In this document: in pieces, positions 35,601-43,763 of the stretch
Layout: each line of letters begins with the position of its first letter
Position numbering within the stretch: position 1 is the first letter of the stretch
Source of the DNA: Clostridia bacterium
GTDB taxonomy: Bacteria; Bacillota; Clostridia; UMGS1840
Length of the DNA stretch: 63,065 nt
Assembly: GCA_017936745.1 (NCBI GenBank)
Contig: JAGBEY010000011.1
Span: forward strand, 72,498 to 135,562
Direction: 5' to 3'
The notes under the pieces: generated by a model
Told to the model about the DNA's origin: nothing
The model's database searches: none
Seen by the model: only the letters and a program-made list of their open reading frames with translations
Position numbers and translations under genes: made by a program

Positions 35601-35980
35601 CATTCAGAGAGAATATTTTTAAAAATCATTACGGAGTCCGGGCTGTTTTTCCGGTTTTTCACGGTGGACAACAGTTCCGAATTCTCCTTGATGATTTTGT
35701 AGAGTATCAGTGTTTTGATTTCATCATCAATGTAGTCAAGGTGATCTTTTTCAAATCGCTTATTCACAACGGTAGCCAGTCGTTTAAAGTTAACGGTTTC
35801 GGTGAGATGAGTATATTTTTCACCCAGCATATTCAGCAGGTTTTTGTCCGCATTGAAGGAATACTGTTCCGGTACGATGTAAAGCACATCCTGACCACTG
35901 TCAATACACTCTTTTATTTTTGAAAACAAGAAAGAATCTTTATTCTTTTGTTGCTTTCCGTATAGAATTTCCAGTGCCAT
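32633..35980 (-). CDS. addB: ATP-dependent helicase/deoxyribonuclease subunit B
   Basis: 1115 residues, the partner of AddA; it recognises the Chi-type regulatory site and supplies the second nuclease. N-terminus MALEILYGKQQKNK and YIVPEQYSF are typical. The nuclease/iron-sulfur domain at the C-terminus has IRIIDYKSSAKEF (nuclease motif) and the [4Fe-4S] Cys set: one in ETYQKCGYAYFI and three in GCDWCPYASVCMF. It has its own promoter at 36032-36060. Confidence 0.95.
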   Translation of the reverse strand: MALEILYGKQQKNKDSFLFSKIKECIDSGQDVLYIVPEQYSFNADKNLLNMLGEKYTHLTETVNFKRLATVVNKRFEKDHLDYIDDEIKTLILYKIIKENSELLSTVKNRKNSPDSVMIFKNILSECKGHLIGHETLEAIKSNLEKGTFLYQKISDLDFILTHYQTEISEKFKDFEDSFQILASNINEHGLYQDFQVFIDHFISFSPAEYQVISALLKQAKNVFIPLLLDDISEKEPGDLFFPTYRTYQQLLKLSKAQNQTASIKKAEDTSDNFFCQLFDGIPDNQPTLNITMVNAKNQQDEIRFVVDTIQKKVSEGASYSDFTVLTGDLGLYQNDIEKIFSDTRIPCFIDCKTPLTENPISKIILTMFSMVLSGYTRESVTEYLKSLCSVYDVHDEICIFEELLCRFHIQKNDITNLDRWNQKCEFFKTQKNYYTDKLDIIQKVYQRFLLPVIQHFHHPENYLNAFQNYTKELKLEQAVRAYLEQTESALRQETAAAYNIILTAIKNIDILIGTDKIKPVDYLALLRQSLELYETGEVPDTLDTVTVSDIDRGRSLSSPYVFIIGLNEGVTPKASDNTTYLSDLERETIAEITGIDLPTSLYENCSSMLALYRAFLTAEQHLYLSKNDAESDTEKKMPSFIWTKLQHFSDVMPFDCSMVNQTEYTQQAVMAFSNPYKQRLSPKKIPDELLADERKTRLQIVWQKLDSMKQLNYFETKKKLSRKILDSKYQKQLNASVSRLETYQKCGYAYFINYMLKIRERENISYDPRKTGSIIHSLLDRFSKSLKADNKTWETIDEAYIEAKIEVLVPKEIQRIAPDLSLFNSRTKYLIKKLKRLLRNAVSFISEQYSQGEFVPVGYEISFDENGIPPLTIALEDGSVMQMYGTIDRCDVAKAEDRLYVRIIDYKSSAKEFNFTLIKDGIQLQLLTYLRTVVKNGGEYLNFTGEILPGAAFYTNFGDSVVSFKERPAPDEVMREIRKKFSMKGFVLNDDSLIRAIDRQLGELPSYHSEVCDIRTDRNGQYKLKNLLFLEEFNRLLNDCEETIQTIGNKIQSGDIAIKPYRYGTETGCDWCPYASVCMFDPKMHTYRNLKKLSKEDYFETDSKEETAGENSGN

Positions 35981-36031
35981 AGCTATTCTCCCTTTTTATA
36001 ATGTTAAAATTCGTAAAATTTGAATAATATT

Positions 36032-36060
36032 AGTATAGCATTTTTGTTGTAAAAATGCAA
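36032..36060 (-). promoter_or_regulatory. Promoter of addBA
   Basis: Minus strand TTGCAT (36055-36060), 17 bp, TATACT (36032-36037), about 50 bp before the addB start. Confidence 0.75.
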
Positions 36061-36170
36061 GTGTGAGAAAAAAATAAGCATGATTTTTTTATCTGCTGTG
36101 TGCTGAGATTTTTAAATCTGAAATCCATTGTAAAAATTTAGAAATAAATTATAAAATTAAAAAAAGTGTA

Positions 36171-36199
36171 TTGCAATTTTACAGAGAGTGTGCTAAAAT
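36171..36199 (+). promoter_or_regulatory. Promoter of the AEC transporter gene
   Basis: TTGCAA (36171-36176), 17 bp, TAAAAT (36194-36199). The rest of the 36000-36299 gap is very AT-rich and otherwise featureless. Confidence 0.6.
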
Positions 36200-36299
36200 A
36201 GTTAAAGATTTTACAAATTCTATAATGATTGTTCCAATCGTTATTAGCGATTAAATCTGTTATAGTGATATTTTAAGGGCAGATAGAAGGAGAATACAG

Positions 36300-37268
36300 A
36301 TGCAATTTTTTTACTTAACATTAGAACAGATGCTCTCCATTTTTACAATGATTATGGCAGGTTTAGTAATCCGGAAAAAATGTCATTTTCCCGAAAATTC
36401 GGATAATGCGATTGCAAAGCTGTTGGCTAATGTCTTTGTTCCGGCTTTGTTTTTACATACACAGATGACTCAATGCACCATAGAGTCTTTTCGGGAAAAC
36501 TATCCTTTGATGTTATACGGTCTGGCGGTTGTCCTGGTTGCAGTTGCAGGGGCATATTTGCTTTCCTATTTGTTTGTTCGGAAAAAAAGCGGAACATCGG
36601 CTGAAGATTATCAGCGTAATATTTACCGATATGCACTGACGTTCGGCAACTATGGCTATTTGGGTATGTTTATCGTTCAGGAAATCTGGGGAGCAGAAAT
36701 GCTCTATAAATATACTTTATTTACAGCATTGCTTGGCATTGTGTGTAATAGCTGGGGGCTTTATATCTTAGTTCCCAAAGAAAAAAGTGCCGGATTTTTA
36801 CAAAATCTGAAGAACGGTTTATTGAAGCCGCCGCTGGTTGCATTGGTTTTGGGAATTGTGATAGGGTTAACAAATACTGCACAGTATTTCCCCAAGTTTT
36901 TTGTAACTGCATTGGAATCGGCAGGGAAATGTCAGGGACCTGTAGCAATGGTGCTTGCCGGATTTATCATCGGTGGTTATGATTTTAAGAAATTGATTTC
37001 CAACGGAAAAGTTTATGTTGTATCTTTTTTAAGGTTGATTGCAATTCCGGCAGTTATGATGCTGGTGATGCGGGCGCTTCATATTCCAAAAGAAATTATG
37101 CTGCTGACGCTTGTTACATTTGCAGCCCCCTTGGGAATGAATACTATAGTGTATCCTGCGGCATATGGCGGAGATACCCAAACGGGCGCGTCTATGGCCA
37201 GTATTTCTCACGCATTGGCTATTATCACTTTGCCGATTATGTATTTAGTATTTATAGAGATGATGTAA
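36300..37268 (+). CDS. AEC (auxin efflux carrier-like) family transporter
   Basis: 322 residues with about ten hydrophobic segments in two five-helix halves: FTMIMAGLVIRKKCHFPENSDNAIAKLLANVFVPALFLH (first half) and VALVLGIVIGLTNTAQYFPKF, GPVAMVLAGFIIGGYD (second half). Bacterial AEC proteins move malate, malonate or other organic acids across the membrane. The substrate here is unknown; note that a fumarate-reductase cluster lies 3.3 kb further on. Single-gene unit with promoter and terminator. Confidence 0.85.
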   Translation: MQFFYLTLEQMLSIFTMIMAGLVIRKKCHFPENSDNAIAKLLANVFVPALFLHTQMTQCTIESFRENYPLMLYGLAVVLVAVAGAYLLSYLFVRKKSGTSAEDYQRNIYRYALTFGNYGYLGMFIVQEIWGAEMLYKYTLFTALLGIVCNSWGLYILVPKEKSAGFLQNLKNGLLKPPLVALVLGIVIGLTNTAQYFPKFFVTALESAGKCQGPVAMVLAGFIIGGYDFKKLISNGKVYVVSFLRLIAIPAVMMLVMRALHIPKEIMLLTLVTFAAPLGMNTIVYPAAYGGDTQTGASMASISHALAIITLPIMYLVFIEMM

Positions 37269-37304
37269 AAAAAACTCTGCAACACAGGTTGCAGAGTTTT
37301 TTTT
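37267..37304. terminator. Bidirectional terminator
   Basis: AAAACTCTGCAAC with a GTTGCAGAGTTTT arm and flanking A/T runs between converging genes. Confidence 0.88.
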
Positions 37305-37313
37305 ACGTGATTT

Positions 37314-38171
37314 TTATTTAATATCTTCGATAACAGATTTTGGAGGCAGAAATAATTCCTCCGGATTTTCAATCAGCCTTTTTAACCGTTTGAATGCACT
37401 GGCATAATAGTGACCGTCGCAAATTCTTTCGTCACATACTACTGTGAAGTCTATCATTCTTTTCTTCAAAACTTCCCCTGTTTTGTCCGTCACATATTCA
37501 GTTCTTTTTTTCCCCATTGCAATAAACACGGGTAAATTCCCGAAATCATATAAATGATGGCAGACAGGCGGGATACCTAAAGAACCCAGATTGGTAATGA
37601 ACAGAGAACCGTGAAACGGACTCAGCTTGGTAAGAAAGCGGGGGAGTAATCCGAAATAGTCCATTCCCTTTAAAAGACCAACCACTGCTTTTAATAAAAT
37701 TCCGGGTAGACTAACCAGGATTTTAACGGCAAGATCCATACTGTTGTGATCGCCTTCTTGTTTGTTTTCGGTAATTACCTGAGATAAAGTATGATAAACC
37801 ATATCTGCTGTATCCTGGGGAGTAGCAAAAAGCTTGACCACAGTTTCCGGTGCATTGAGCTTCATTTCTTTTTTGATTGCCATACAGATTTCAATTCCGT
37901 TTCTGGCGTACAAACGCTGCCCGCGGATAAAACGATTTACACCGGGGAGCTCGGCAACCACCCGAATATAGGCAGACATAAAAATATGCATCATTCCGAA
38001 TCCTGCATAACCTTCCGCGCGTTTTTGACGAATCAATTCTTCGCATTTTCCAATGTCAGCGGTTGCCTGGAAGGTGTTGGCTGCACCGTTTCTGTTCGGC
38101 ATAATAAATGCGGCTACGGCATCCATCGGCGGACCGCTTTTAATTCTTCTTCCTTCTTTTTTTTGTATCAA
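37314..38171 (-). CDS. Stand-alone 2-oxoacid dehydrogenase acyltransferase-like (E2/CAT fold) protein
   Basis: 285 residues, start TTG at 38171 with GAGAGG upstream. The sequence aligns with the catalytic domain of E2 acyltransferases and chloramphenicol acetyltransferase: ANTFQATADIGKCEELI, MMHIFMSAYIRVVAELPGVNRFI, GSLFITNLGSLGIPP, and a degenerate active-site segment DERICDGHYYASAFKRL instead of HxxxDG. There is no lipoyl or subunit-binding domain and no E1/E3 neighbour. It may be an acyltransferase for another substrate or a regulator; function unknown. Confidence 0.75.
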   Translation of the reverse strand: MIQKKEGRRIKSGPPMDAVAAFIMPNRNGAANTFQATADIGKCEELIRQKRAEGYAGFGMMHIFMSAYIRVVAELPGVNRFIRGQRLYARNGIEICMAIKKEMKLNAPETVVKLFATPQDTADMVYHTLSQVITENKQEGDHNSMDLAVKILVSLPGILLKAVVGLLKGMDYFGLLPRFLTKLSPFHGSLFITNLGSLGIPPVCHHLYDFGNLPVFIAMGKKRTEYVTDKTGEVLKKRMIDFTVVCDERICDGHYYASAFKRLKRLIENPEELFLPPKSVIEDIK

Positions 38172-38287
38172 AGGGAGTACCTCTCTTTAATTTATTTGTG
38201 AAAATTCTGTGAACATTATAACACAGTTATCCACAAAATACAAGTAAAAAGTACAAGAAAAACCAAAAAACTACAAAAATAAGAAAT

Positions 38288-38343
38288 ATGGCTGCAAGAT
38301 ATACCAAAATTCTATCAAAAGGTTTCGGTATATTTACAGCCAT
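38288..38343 (-). terminator. Large hairpin, probable terminator of the small membrane protein gene
   Basis: ATGGCTG (38288-38294) pairs with CAGCCAT (38337-38343), and ATATACC (38299-38305) with GGTATAT (38327-38333). T-rich sequence follows on both sides. Confidence 0.5.
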
Positions 38344-38352
38344 TTTAATTGG

Positions 38353-38763
38353 TTAGTTTTTATCGTTACAGCCTGTGATACAGGTTATCAGACAAGCAGT
38401 TGCAGTAATGAGCAGAGCAAAGAAAAACAGCAAGGCACCGGTGATGATTGCACCGACGATACTGGTTGCCGCAAAGGTAATTGCCAGAAGAATGACAGAG
38501 CCTAACACTGTTCCCAAAATTCCGGTTAATACCGCAGGCAAAATTCGACAGATACAAGTGCAACTGCCTCCGCCACGCAGGGAGGAAGCCACAATTAAGA
38601 CTACAGCCAGATATACAACGGCAATTCCGAAAAGAACCCATAAAAAGGCAGGAGTTACCGTGATTGCTGCAGTGATTCGCAAAAATGCGGCAATCACTCC
38701 GATTATAATGCTTGCGATAACAGAAAGCCCTACACAACTGTTGTTACAATTACAGGAAAACAT
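38353..38763 (-). CDS. Small Cys-rich integral membrane protein, unknown function
   Basis: 136 residues from the ATG at 38763 (GGGAGG site). N-terminus MFSCNCNNSC is Cys-rich, followed by four predicted transmembrane helices (about 10-35, 40-62, 78-100, 103-128), with a further Cys cluster in the middle loop (GGGSCTCICRI) and a Cys-bearing C-terminus (CLITCITGCNDKN). No family recognised; the positions of Cys at both ends and in the loop could bind metal or form disulfides. Confidence 0.65.
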   Translation of the reverse strand: MFSCNCNNSCVGLSVIASIIIGVIAAFLRITAAITVTPAFLWVLFGIAVVYLAVVLIVASSLRGGGSCTCICRILPAVLTGILGTVLGSVILLAITFAATSIVGAIITGALLFFFALLITATACLITCITGCNDKN

Positions 38764-38892
38764 TCGATTCACCTCCCGATATCATTGTATGACAGGATTT
38801 CCGGCTGTGTGATAAAAAGATGTTGACAAAAAGAGGTTTGTGATATATAATAGATGTCGATATTTTTAGAATTTTTGAGAGGATGATTGGTG

Positions 38893-40251
38893 ATGGAAAA
38901 TAATTCAAGAAGCAGCTTCACCGGAAAAATCGGATTTGTTCTTGCAGCAGCAGGCTCTGCTGTCGGATTGGGTAATATTTGGAGATTTCCGTATCTTGCA
39001 GCAAAATATGGCGGTGGAATTTTTCTTCTGGTATATTTAATTTTGGCATTAACCTTTGGTTTTGCATTGATGACTGCTGAAATTGCACTTGGAAGAAAAA
39101 CAAAATTAAGTGCAATTGGAGCTTTTCGTTCTTTAAACAAAAAATTCTCTATTGTGGGCTATCTGGCATCTGTTGTGCCTATGATTATTTTACCTTATTA
39201 TTGTGTCATCGGAGGATGGGTAACGAAGTATCTGTGTGCATTTGTATCCGGTTCCGCTTCGCTTGCAGCAGGAGATTCCTATTTCGGGAATTTTATTTCC
39301 CAGCCGGTTGAACCTGTTATCTGGTTTGTAATTTATCTGGCTGTCACTGCGATTGTTGTATTACTTGGCGTGGAAAAGGGAGTTGAAAAGGTATCGAAAA
39401 TTATGATGCCGATTCTGATTGTGCTTTCCATTGTGATTGCAGGCTATTCTCTGTGTATGCCGGGTGCAATGGATGGTTTGGTTTATTATCTCAAGCCTGA
39501 TTTTTCCAAATTTTCCGTCACAACTGTTCTGGCAGCGATGGGGCAGCTGTTCTACTCTATGTCTCTTTCTATGGGAATTATGATTACATACGGTTCTTAT
39601 ATGAAGAAAGAAGTGAGTCTGGAATCGTCTGTAAAACAAATTGAATTATTTGATACCGGGATTGCGTTTATTGCCGGACTTATGATTATTCCTGCTGTGT
39701 TTGCATTCTCCGGCGGAACTCCCGAAGCTTTGGGAAAAGGACCGGGCTTGATGTTTGAAACACTGCCGAAAGTATTTGAAACCATGGCGGGCGGTACATA
39801 TATCGGAATTGCCTTCTTTGTGTTGGTTTTATTTGCTGCGTTGACTTCTTCTATCTCATTGATGGAAACTGTGGTGTCCATTATTGTGGATAAGTTTAAA
39901 ATCAGACGTTCGCTTTCTTGTGTTCTGGTGTTTTTGATTTCTGTCTTGTTAGGCGTTCCCTCTGCATTGGGATATGGTACCTGGGGCAGTATTAAATTGC
40001 TGGGAATGTCCTTCCTTGATTTCTTTGATTTCACCAGCAACAGTGTGCTGATGCCGATTGTTGCCTTTTTGACTTGTATCTTTATTGGCTACATTTTAAA
40101 ACCCAAAGCGATTATTGAAGAAGTGGAATCTTCCGGAAAATTCAAACAGAAAAAACTCTTTGAAGTGGTAATCAAATATGTTGCACCGGTTTGTATTTTG
40201 CTTATTTTAATTTCTTCCATACTGGAAGCACTGGGGTACTTCAAAATATAG
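38893..40251 (+). CDS. Sodium-dependent neurotransmitter-symporter (NSS/SNF) family transporter
   Basis: 452 residues from the ATG at 38893 (GAGAGG site). N-terminal NSS hallmark GKIGFVLAAAGSAVGLGNIWRFPYLAAKYGGG (unwound TM1 and sodium site), then about eleven more membrane segments including GMIITYGSYMKKE (TM6 region) and LFAALTSSISLMETVVSII (TM8). Bacterial members, such as LeuT and TnaT, import amino acids with Na+. The substrate is unknown. A second, different member is at 52291. Confidence 0.92.
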   Translation: MENNSRSSFTGKIGFVLAAAGSAVGLGNIWRFPYLAAKYGGGIFLLVYLILALTFGFALMTAEIALGRKTKLSAIGAFRSLNKKFSIVGYLASVVPMIILPYYCVIGGWVTKYLCAFVSGSASLAAGDSYFGNFISQPVEPVIWFVIYLAVTAIVVLLGVEKGVEKVSKIMMPILIVLSIVIAGYSLCMPGAMDGLVYYLKPDFSKFSVTTVLAAMGQLFYSMSLSMGIMITYGSYMKKEVSLESSVKQIELFDTGIAFIAGLMIIPAVFAFSGGTPEALGKGPGLMFETLPKVFETMAGGTYIGIAFFVLVLFAALTSSISLMETVVSIIVDKFKIRRSLSCVLVFLISVLLGVPSALGYGTWGSIKLLGMSFLDFFDFTSNSVLMPIVAFLTCIFIGYILKPKAIIEEVESSGKFKQKKLFEVVIKYVAPVCILLILISSILEALGYFKI

Positions 40252-40264
40252 GTTATCTGAAAAT

Positions 40265-40300
40265 GCACCTTCCGTATAAAAAGCGGAGGGTGTGTTTTTG
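40265..40300 (+). terminator. Terminator after the NSS gene
   Basis: CACCTTCCGT and GCGGAGGGTG (10 pairs with two G-U) followed by TGTTTTTG. Confidence 0.75.
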
Positions 40301-40401
40301 ATTTTTCTTATGAAAAATGATGTTGAATATAATCTTAAGAAAAAGAAATTTGTGCAGAATTATAAAATTTCAAAAAAAATAAAAAAATTTTCAAAAAATG
40401 C

Positions 40402-40430
40402 TTGTTAAATTGTCGATTGTGTGCTACAAT
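40402..40430 (+). promoter_or_regulatory. Promoter of the hdr-flx-frd operon
   Basis: TTGTTA (40402-40407), 17 bp, TACAAT (40425-40430), giving a leader of about 150 nt. The leader contains the Rex-type site listed next. Confidence 0.65.
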
Positions 40431-40472
40431 CAAATAGCAGTATTATGCTATACTGTTTTTTTGTGAGCGAAA

Positions 40473-40490
40473 TTGTTATTTTTTTAACAA
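40473..40490. promoter_or_regulatory. Rex operator (NADH/NAD+-sensing repressor site)
   Basis: TTGTTATTTTTTTAACAA is an 18-bp inverted repeat that matches the clostridial Rex consensus TTGTTAA-N4-TTAACAA at 13 of 14 defined positions. It lies about 40 bp downstream of the predicted start of transcription, where bound Rex would block elongation. Rex leaves DNA when NADH is high, so the redox cluster downstream would be made under excess reductant. Confidence 0.75.
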
Positions 40491-40588
40491 GCAAAACATA
40501 AAAACAGTAACAGTGATAAAGCAAACAGCGGCTTACAAAGCTGCTGTGAATAAAGCAACAGAGAAATCCAAAGAAAGGAACTCCGATT

Positions 40589-41386
40589 ATGAAGTATAGC
40601 TATTATCCGGGTTGTACCCTGAAAAACAAAGCAAAGGTGTTAGACCGCTACGCCAGAAGCTGCGCAGAGGTTTTAGGCTTTGAACTGGAGGAAATTGAAA
40701 ACTGGCAATGTTGCGGCGGTGTATATCCGTTGGGAAATGACGAAATTGCCACAAAGCTCTCCTCGGTTCGTGTGCTGAATGAAGCCAAGGAAAAAGGGCA
40801 GGAGCTGGTAACCGTTTGCTCCGCTTGTCATCATGTGATTAAACGCGTGAATGATGATATGAAAAATGTGGAGGATATCAGAACCCGTGCAAACAACTAC
40901 ATGAGTCTGTCTGAACCATACAGCGGTGAAACAACCGTGCTTCATTATCTGGAGGTTCTCCGGGATAAAATTGGTTTTGATAAATTAAAAGAAAAAGTGG
41001 TAAATCCCTTAACCGGTAAAAAAATCGGAGCTTATTACGGTTGTCTGCTTCTGCGCCCCGGTAGCGTGATGGCATTTGATAACCCGGAAAATCCGAAAAT
41101 TATGGAAGACTTTATTCGTGCATTAGGTGCTGAACCTGTGGTTTATCCCTACCGTAATGAATGTTGCGGTGGATATATTTCTTTAAAAGAAAAGGAAATG
41201 GCGAAATCCATGTGCGACACGATTACCGAAAGTGCAAAGGGCTTTGGTGCAGATATGCTGATTACTGCTTGCCCCCTTTGTATGTATAACTTAAACAAGT
41301 CTGCAAAAGAAACCTTACCGGTATATTATTTCACCGAGCTTCTGGCAGAAGCACTTGGCGTAAAAGAGGAGGCGGATGAAGAATGA
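40589..41386 (+). CDS. hdrB: HdrB-like heterodisulfide reductase subunit (two CCG motifs)
   Basis: 265 residues. Both CCG cysteine motifs that bind the noncubane [4Fe-4S] clusters of HdrB are complete. The first is Cys in YYPGCTL, CC in NWQCCGG and CxxC in VCSACHH. The second is Cys in YYGCLLL, CC in NECCGGY and CxxC in ACPLCM. In methanogens HdrB reduces the CoM-CoB disulfide. Bacteria lack that substrate, so here the clusters probably pass electrons to a partner, most likely FrdAB in the same operon. Overlaps hdrC by 4 bp. Confidence 0.93.
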   Translation: MKYSYYPGCTLKNKAKVLDRYARSCAEVLGFELEEIENWQCCGGVYPLGNDEIATKLSSVRVLNEAKEKGQELVTVCSACHHVIKRVNDDMKNVEDIRTRANNYMSLSEPYSGETTVLHYLEVLRDKIGFDKLKEKVVNPLTGKKIGAYYGCLLLRPGSVMAFDNPENPKIMEDFIRALGAEPVVYPYRNECCGGYISLKEKEMAKSMCDTITESAKGFGADMLITACPLCMYNLNKSAKETLPVYYFTELLAEALGVKEEADEE

Positions 41387-41769
41387 GCCACAGAGACTAT
41401 TCTGGAAAAATCAAAGAAATCAGTGGAGTAAATCCTTATAAATGTATGAAATGCGGAAAATGCTCTGCAACTTGTCCGTCATTTAACGAAATGGACATCA
41501 AACCCCATCAGTTTGTATCTTATGTGTTAAATGGTGATATTGAAGCACTGGCAGAATCAAAATCCTTATGGAAATGCTTATCCTGCTTTGCTTGTGTGGA
41601 ACGTTGCCCCAGAGATGTAAAACCCGGAAAACTCATTGATGCAGCACGGCAGATTGTGGTAAGAGAACGGGGCGGGGATTACCTGTCCGCTGACGAAATT
41701 CCCGAGCTTTTGGACGAGGAGCTTCCTCAGCAGTTGTTGGTGAGTGCATTCAGAAGATATAAGAGGTGA
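41383..41769 (+). CDS. hdrC: HdrC-like ferredoxin subunit
   Basis: 128 residues with two [4Fe-4S] motifs (YKCMKCGKCSATCPS and WKCLSCFACVERCPR). It wires HdrA to HdrB. ATGA overlap with hdrB and close coupling to hdrA indicate a stoichiometric HdrABC unit. Confidence 0.93.
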   Translation: MSHRDYSGKIKEISGVNPYKCMKCGKCSATCPSFNEMDIKPHQFVSYVLNGDIEALAESKSLWKCLSCFACVERCPRDVKPGKLIDAARQIVVRERGGDYLSADEIPELLDEELPQQLLVSAFRRYKR

Positions 41770-41774
41770 GAAAA

Positions 41775-43763
41775 ATGCAGAGAATTGGTGTTTTTGTATG
41801 CCATTGCGGTAGCAACATTGCCGCAACGGTAGATGTGAAAAAAGTAGTTGAAGTGGTAAGCAAAGAACCTGGTGTTTGCCACGCTGAAGATTACCCCTAT
41901 ATGTGTTCCGAAGCCGGACAGATGAAAATTCTGGAGGCTGTCAAAGAAAAGAACTTATCCGGAGTTGTGGTTTGTTCCTGTTCTCCCCGTATGCACGAGG
42001 CTACTTTCAGAAAAGCAGCAGAACGGGCAGGCTTAAATCCTTATATGGTGGAAATTGCCAACATCCGTGAGCATTGCTCCTGGATTCATAAGGATATGGA
42101 GGAAGCAACTGAAAAAGCAGTTATCTTGGCAAGAGCTGCCATTGCAAAAGTAAACTTAAACACTCCGCTTAAGGCAGGCGAAAGCCGTGTTACCAAACGT
42201 GCTTTGGTTATCGGTGGCGGTATTGCCGGCATCCAGACTGCATTGGATATTGCTGATGCGGGTTACGAAGTGGATATCGTAGAAAAAACTCCGTCTATTG
42301 GCGGAAGAATGTCTCAGCTGGATAAAACCTTCCCCACGTTGGATTGTTCCGCATGTATTTTAACTCCCAAAATGGTGGAAGCGGCAGCACATGAAAAAAT
42401 CAATATCTATACCTACTCTGAAGTGGATAAAGTAACCGGCTTTGTTGGTGACTTTACTGTAGATATCCGGAAAAAAGCAAGAAGCGTTAACAGCGATAAA
42501 TGTACCGGTTGCGGTGTGTGTCAGGAAAAATGTCCTTCCAAAAAATCCTTAAATGAATTTAATCGCGGATTAAATACCAGAAGTGCAATCTACACACCCT
42601 TTGCTCAGGCAATTCCCAATGTTCCTGTCATTGACCGTGATGCTTGTATCAAATTCAAAACCGGTAAATGTGGTGTTTGTGAAAAGGTTTGTCAGGCTGG
42701 TGCGATTGATTATAACCAGCAGGATGAAATCATTACCGAAAAATACGGTGCAATCGTGGTTGCAACCGGTTTTGACACCATCAAATTAGACAACTACGAT
42801 GAATATGCATACAATCAGAGTAAAGACGTTATTACCTCATTGGAACTGGAACGTATTATGAATGCAGCCGGTCCTACCAAAGGTCACCTGGAACGTCTTT
42901 CTGACGGAAAAGCCCCCAAGGAAATGGTATTTATTCAGTGTGTGGGCAGCCGTTGCTCCGATACCAGAGGAAAAAGCTATTGCTCTAAGATTTGCTGTAT
43001 GTATACTGCAAAACATGCAATGCTGATTCGTGATAAATATCCGGATGTAAACGTAACTGTATTTTACATTGATGTTCGTACCCCCGGCAAAAACTTTGAT
43101 GAGTTTTACAGACGTGCAGTGGAAGAATACGGCGTGAATTATGTAAAAGGGCAGGTAGGTAAGGTTGCTCCGTTGCCCAATGGAAAACTGTTGGTTCAGG
43201 GTTCTGACCTGTTAGATAACAAACAGATTTTGAAAGAAGCAGATATGGTTGTGTTGGCAACTGCAATCGAGCCGGAGGCTTCCGTTCGTAAAATTGCAAC
43301 TATGCTGACTGCAAGTATTGACACCAACAACTTCCTGACCGAAGCACATCCCAAGCTCCGTCCGGTAGAATCTCCCACAGCGGGTGTATTCCTTTCCGGT
43401 GTATGTCAGGGTCCGAAAGATATTCCTGAAACAGTTGCTCAGGCAGGTGCGGCAGCGGTGAAAGCGATTGGCTTACTGGCAAAAGATAAACTGACCACCA
43501 ACCCCTGCACAGCAAAACCCGATGAGCTTTTATGTAACGGATGTTCTCAGTGTGCAAATGTTTGCCCCTACGGTGCAATCACTTATGAAAATAAAGAAGT
43601 AAACGATCACGGAATCCGTGAAACAAGACGTGTTGCACAGGTAAACAGTGCATTGTGTCAGGGTTGCGGTGCTTGTACCGTTACCTGTCCGTCCGGTGCT
43701 ATGGACCTGCAGGGCTTCTCTAACAGACAAATTATTGCGGAGGTGGATGCGATATGCCGTTAA
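41775..43763 (+). CDS. hdrA: HdrA-like flavoprotein (electron-bifurcating core)
   Basis: 662 residues from the ATG at 41775, for which GAGGTG is well spaced. Order of parts: an N-terminal domain with conserved Cys (VFVCHCGSNI, VCSCSPRMHE); an FAD-binding thioredoxin-reductase-like domain (RALVIGGGIAGIQTALDIADAG, SIGGRMSQLDKTFPTLDCSACIL); inserted ferredoxin motifs (CTGCGVCQEKCP and CGVCEKVCQAGAI); and a C-terminal 2x[4Fe-4S] ferredoxin (CNGCSQCANVCP and CQGCGACTVTCP). In characterised Hdr complexes this FAD splits electron pairs between ferredoxin and the HdrBC branch. Overlaps mvhD by 10 bp. Confidence 0.93.
   Translation: MQRIGVFVCHCGSNIAATVDVKKVVEVVSKEPGVCHAEDYPYMCSEAGQMKILEAVKEKNLSGVVVCSCSPRMHEATFRKAAERAGLNPYMVEIANIREHCSWIHKDMEEATEKAVILARAAIAKVNLNTPLKAGESRVTKRALVIGGGIAGIQTALDIADAGYEVDIVEKTPSIGGRMSQLDKTFPTLDCSACILTPKMVEAAAHEKINIYTYSEVDKVTGFVGDFTVDIRKKARSVNSDKCTGCGVCQEKCPSKKSLNEFNRGLNTRSAIYTPFAQAIPNVPVIDRDACIKFKTGKCGVCEKVCQAGAIDYNQQDEIITEKYGAIVVATGFDTIKLDNYDEYAYNQSKDVITSLELERIMNAAGPTKGHLERLSDGKAPKEMVFIQCVGSRCSDTRGKSYCSKICCMYTAKHAMLIRDKYPDVNVTVFYIDVRTPGKNFDEFYRRAVEEYGVNYVKGQVGKVAPLPNGKLLVQGSDLLDNKQILKEADMVVLATAIEPEASVRKIATMLTASIDTNNFLTEAHPKLRPVESPTAGVFLSGVCQGPKDIPETVAQAGAAAVKAIGLLAKDKLTTNPCTAKPDELLCNGCSQCANVCPYGAITYENKEVNDHGIRETRRVAQVNSALCQGCGACTVTCPSGAMDLQGFSNRQIIAEVDAICR

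Noticed and set aside
38227..38235. Perfect DnaA box TTATCCACA
   Set aside because: It is a single copy in an AT-rich gap with no dnaA, dnaN or cluster of boxes nearby; likely chance.
38375..38812. Plus-strand frame opposite the small membrane protein
   Set aside because: Basic, low-complexity translation without a ribosome site; the minus-strand frame has GGGAGG and clear membrane helices.
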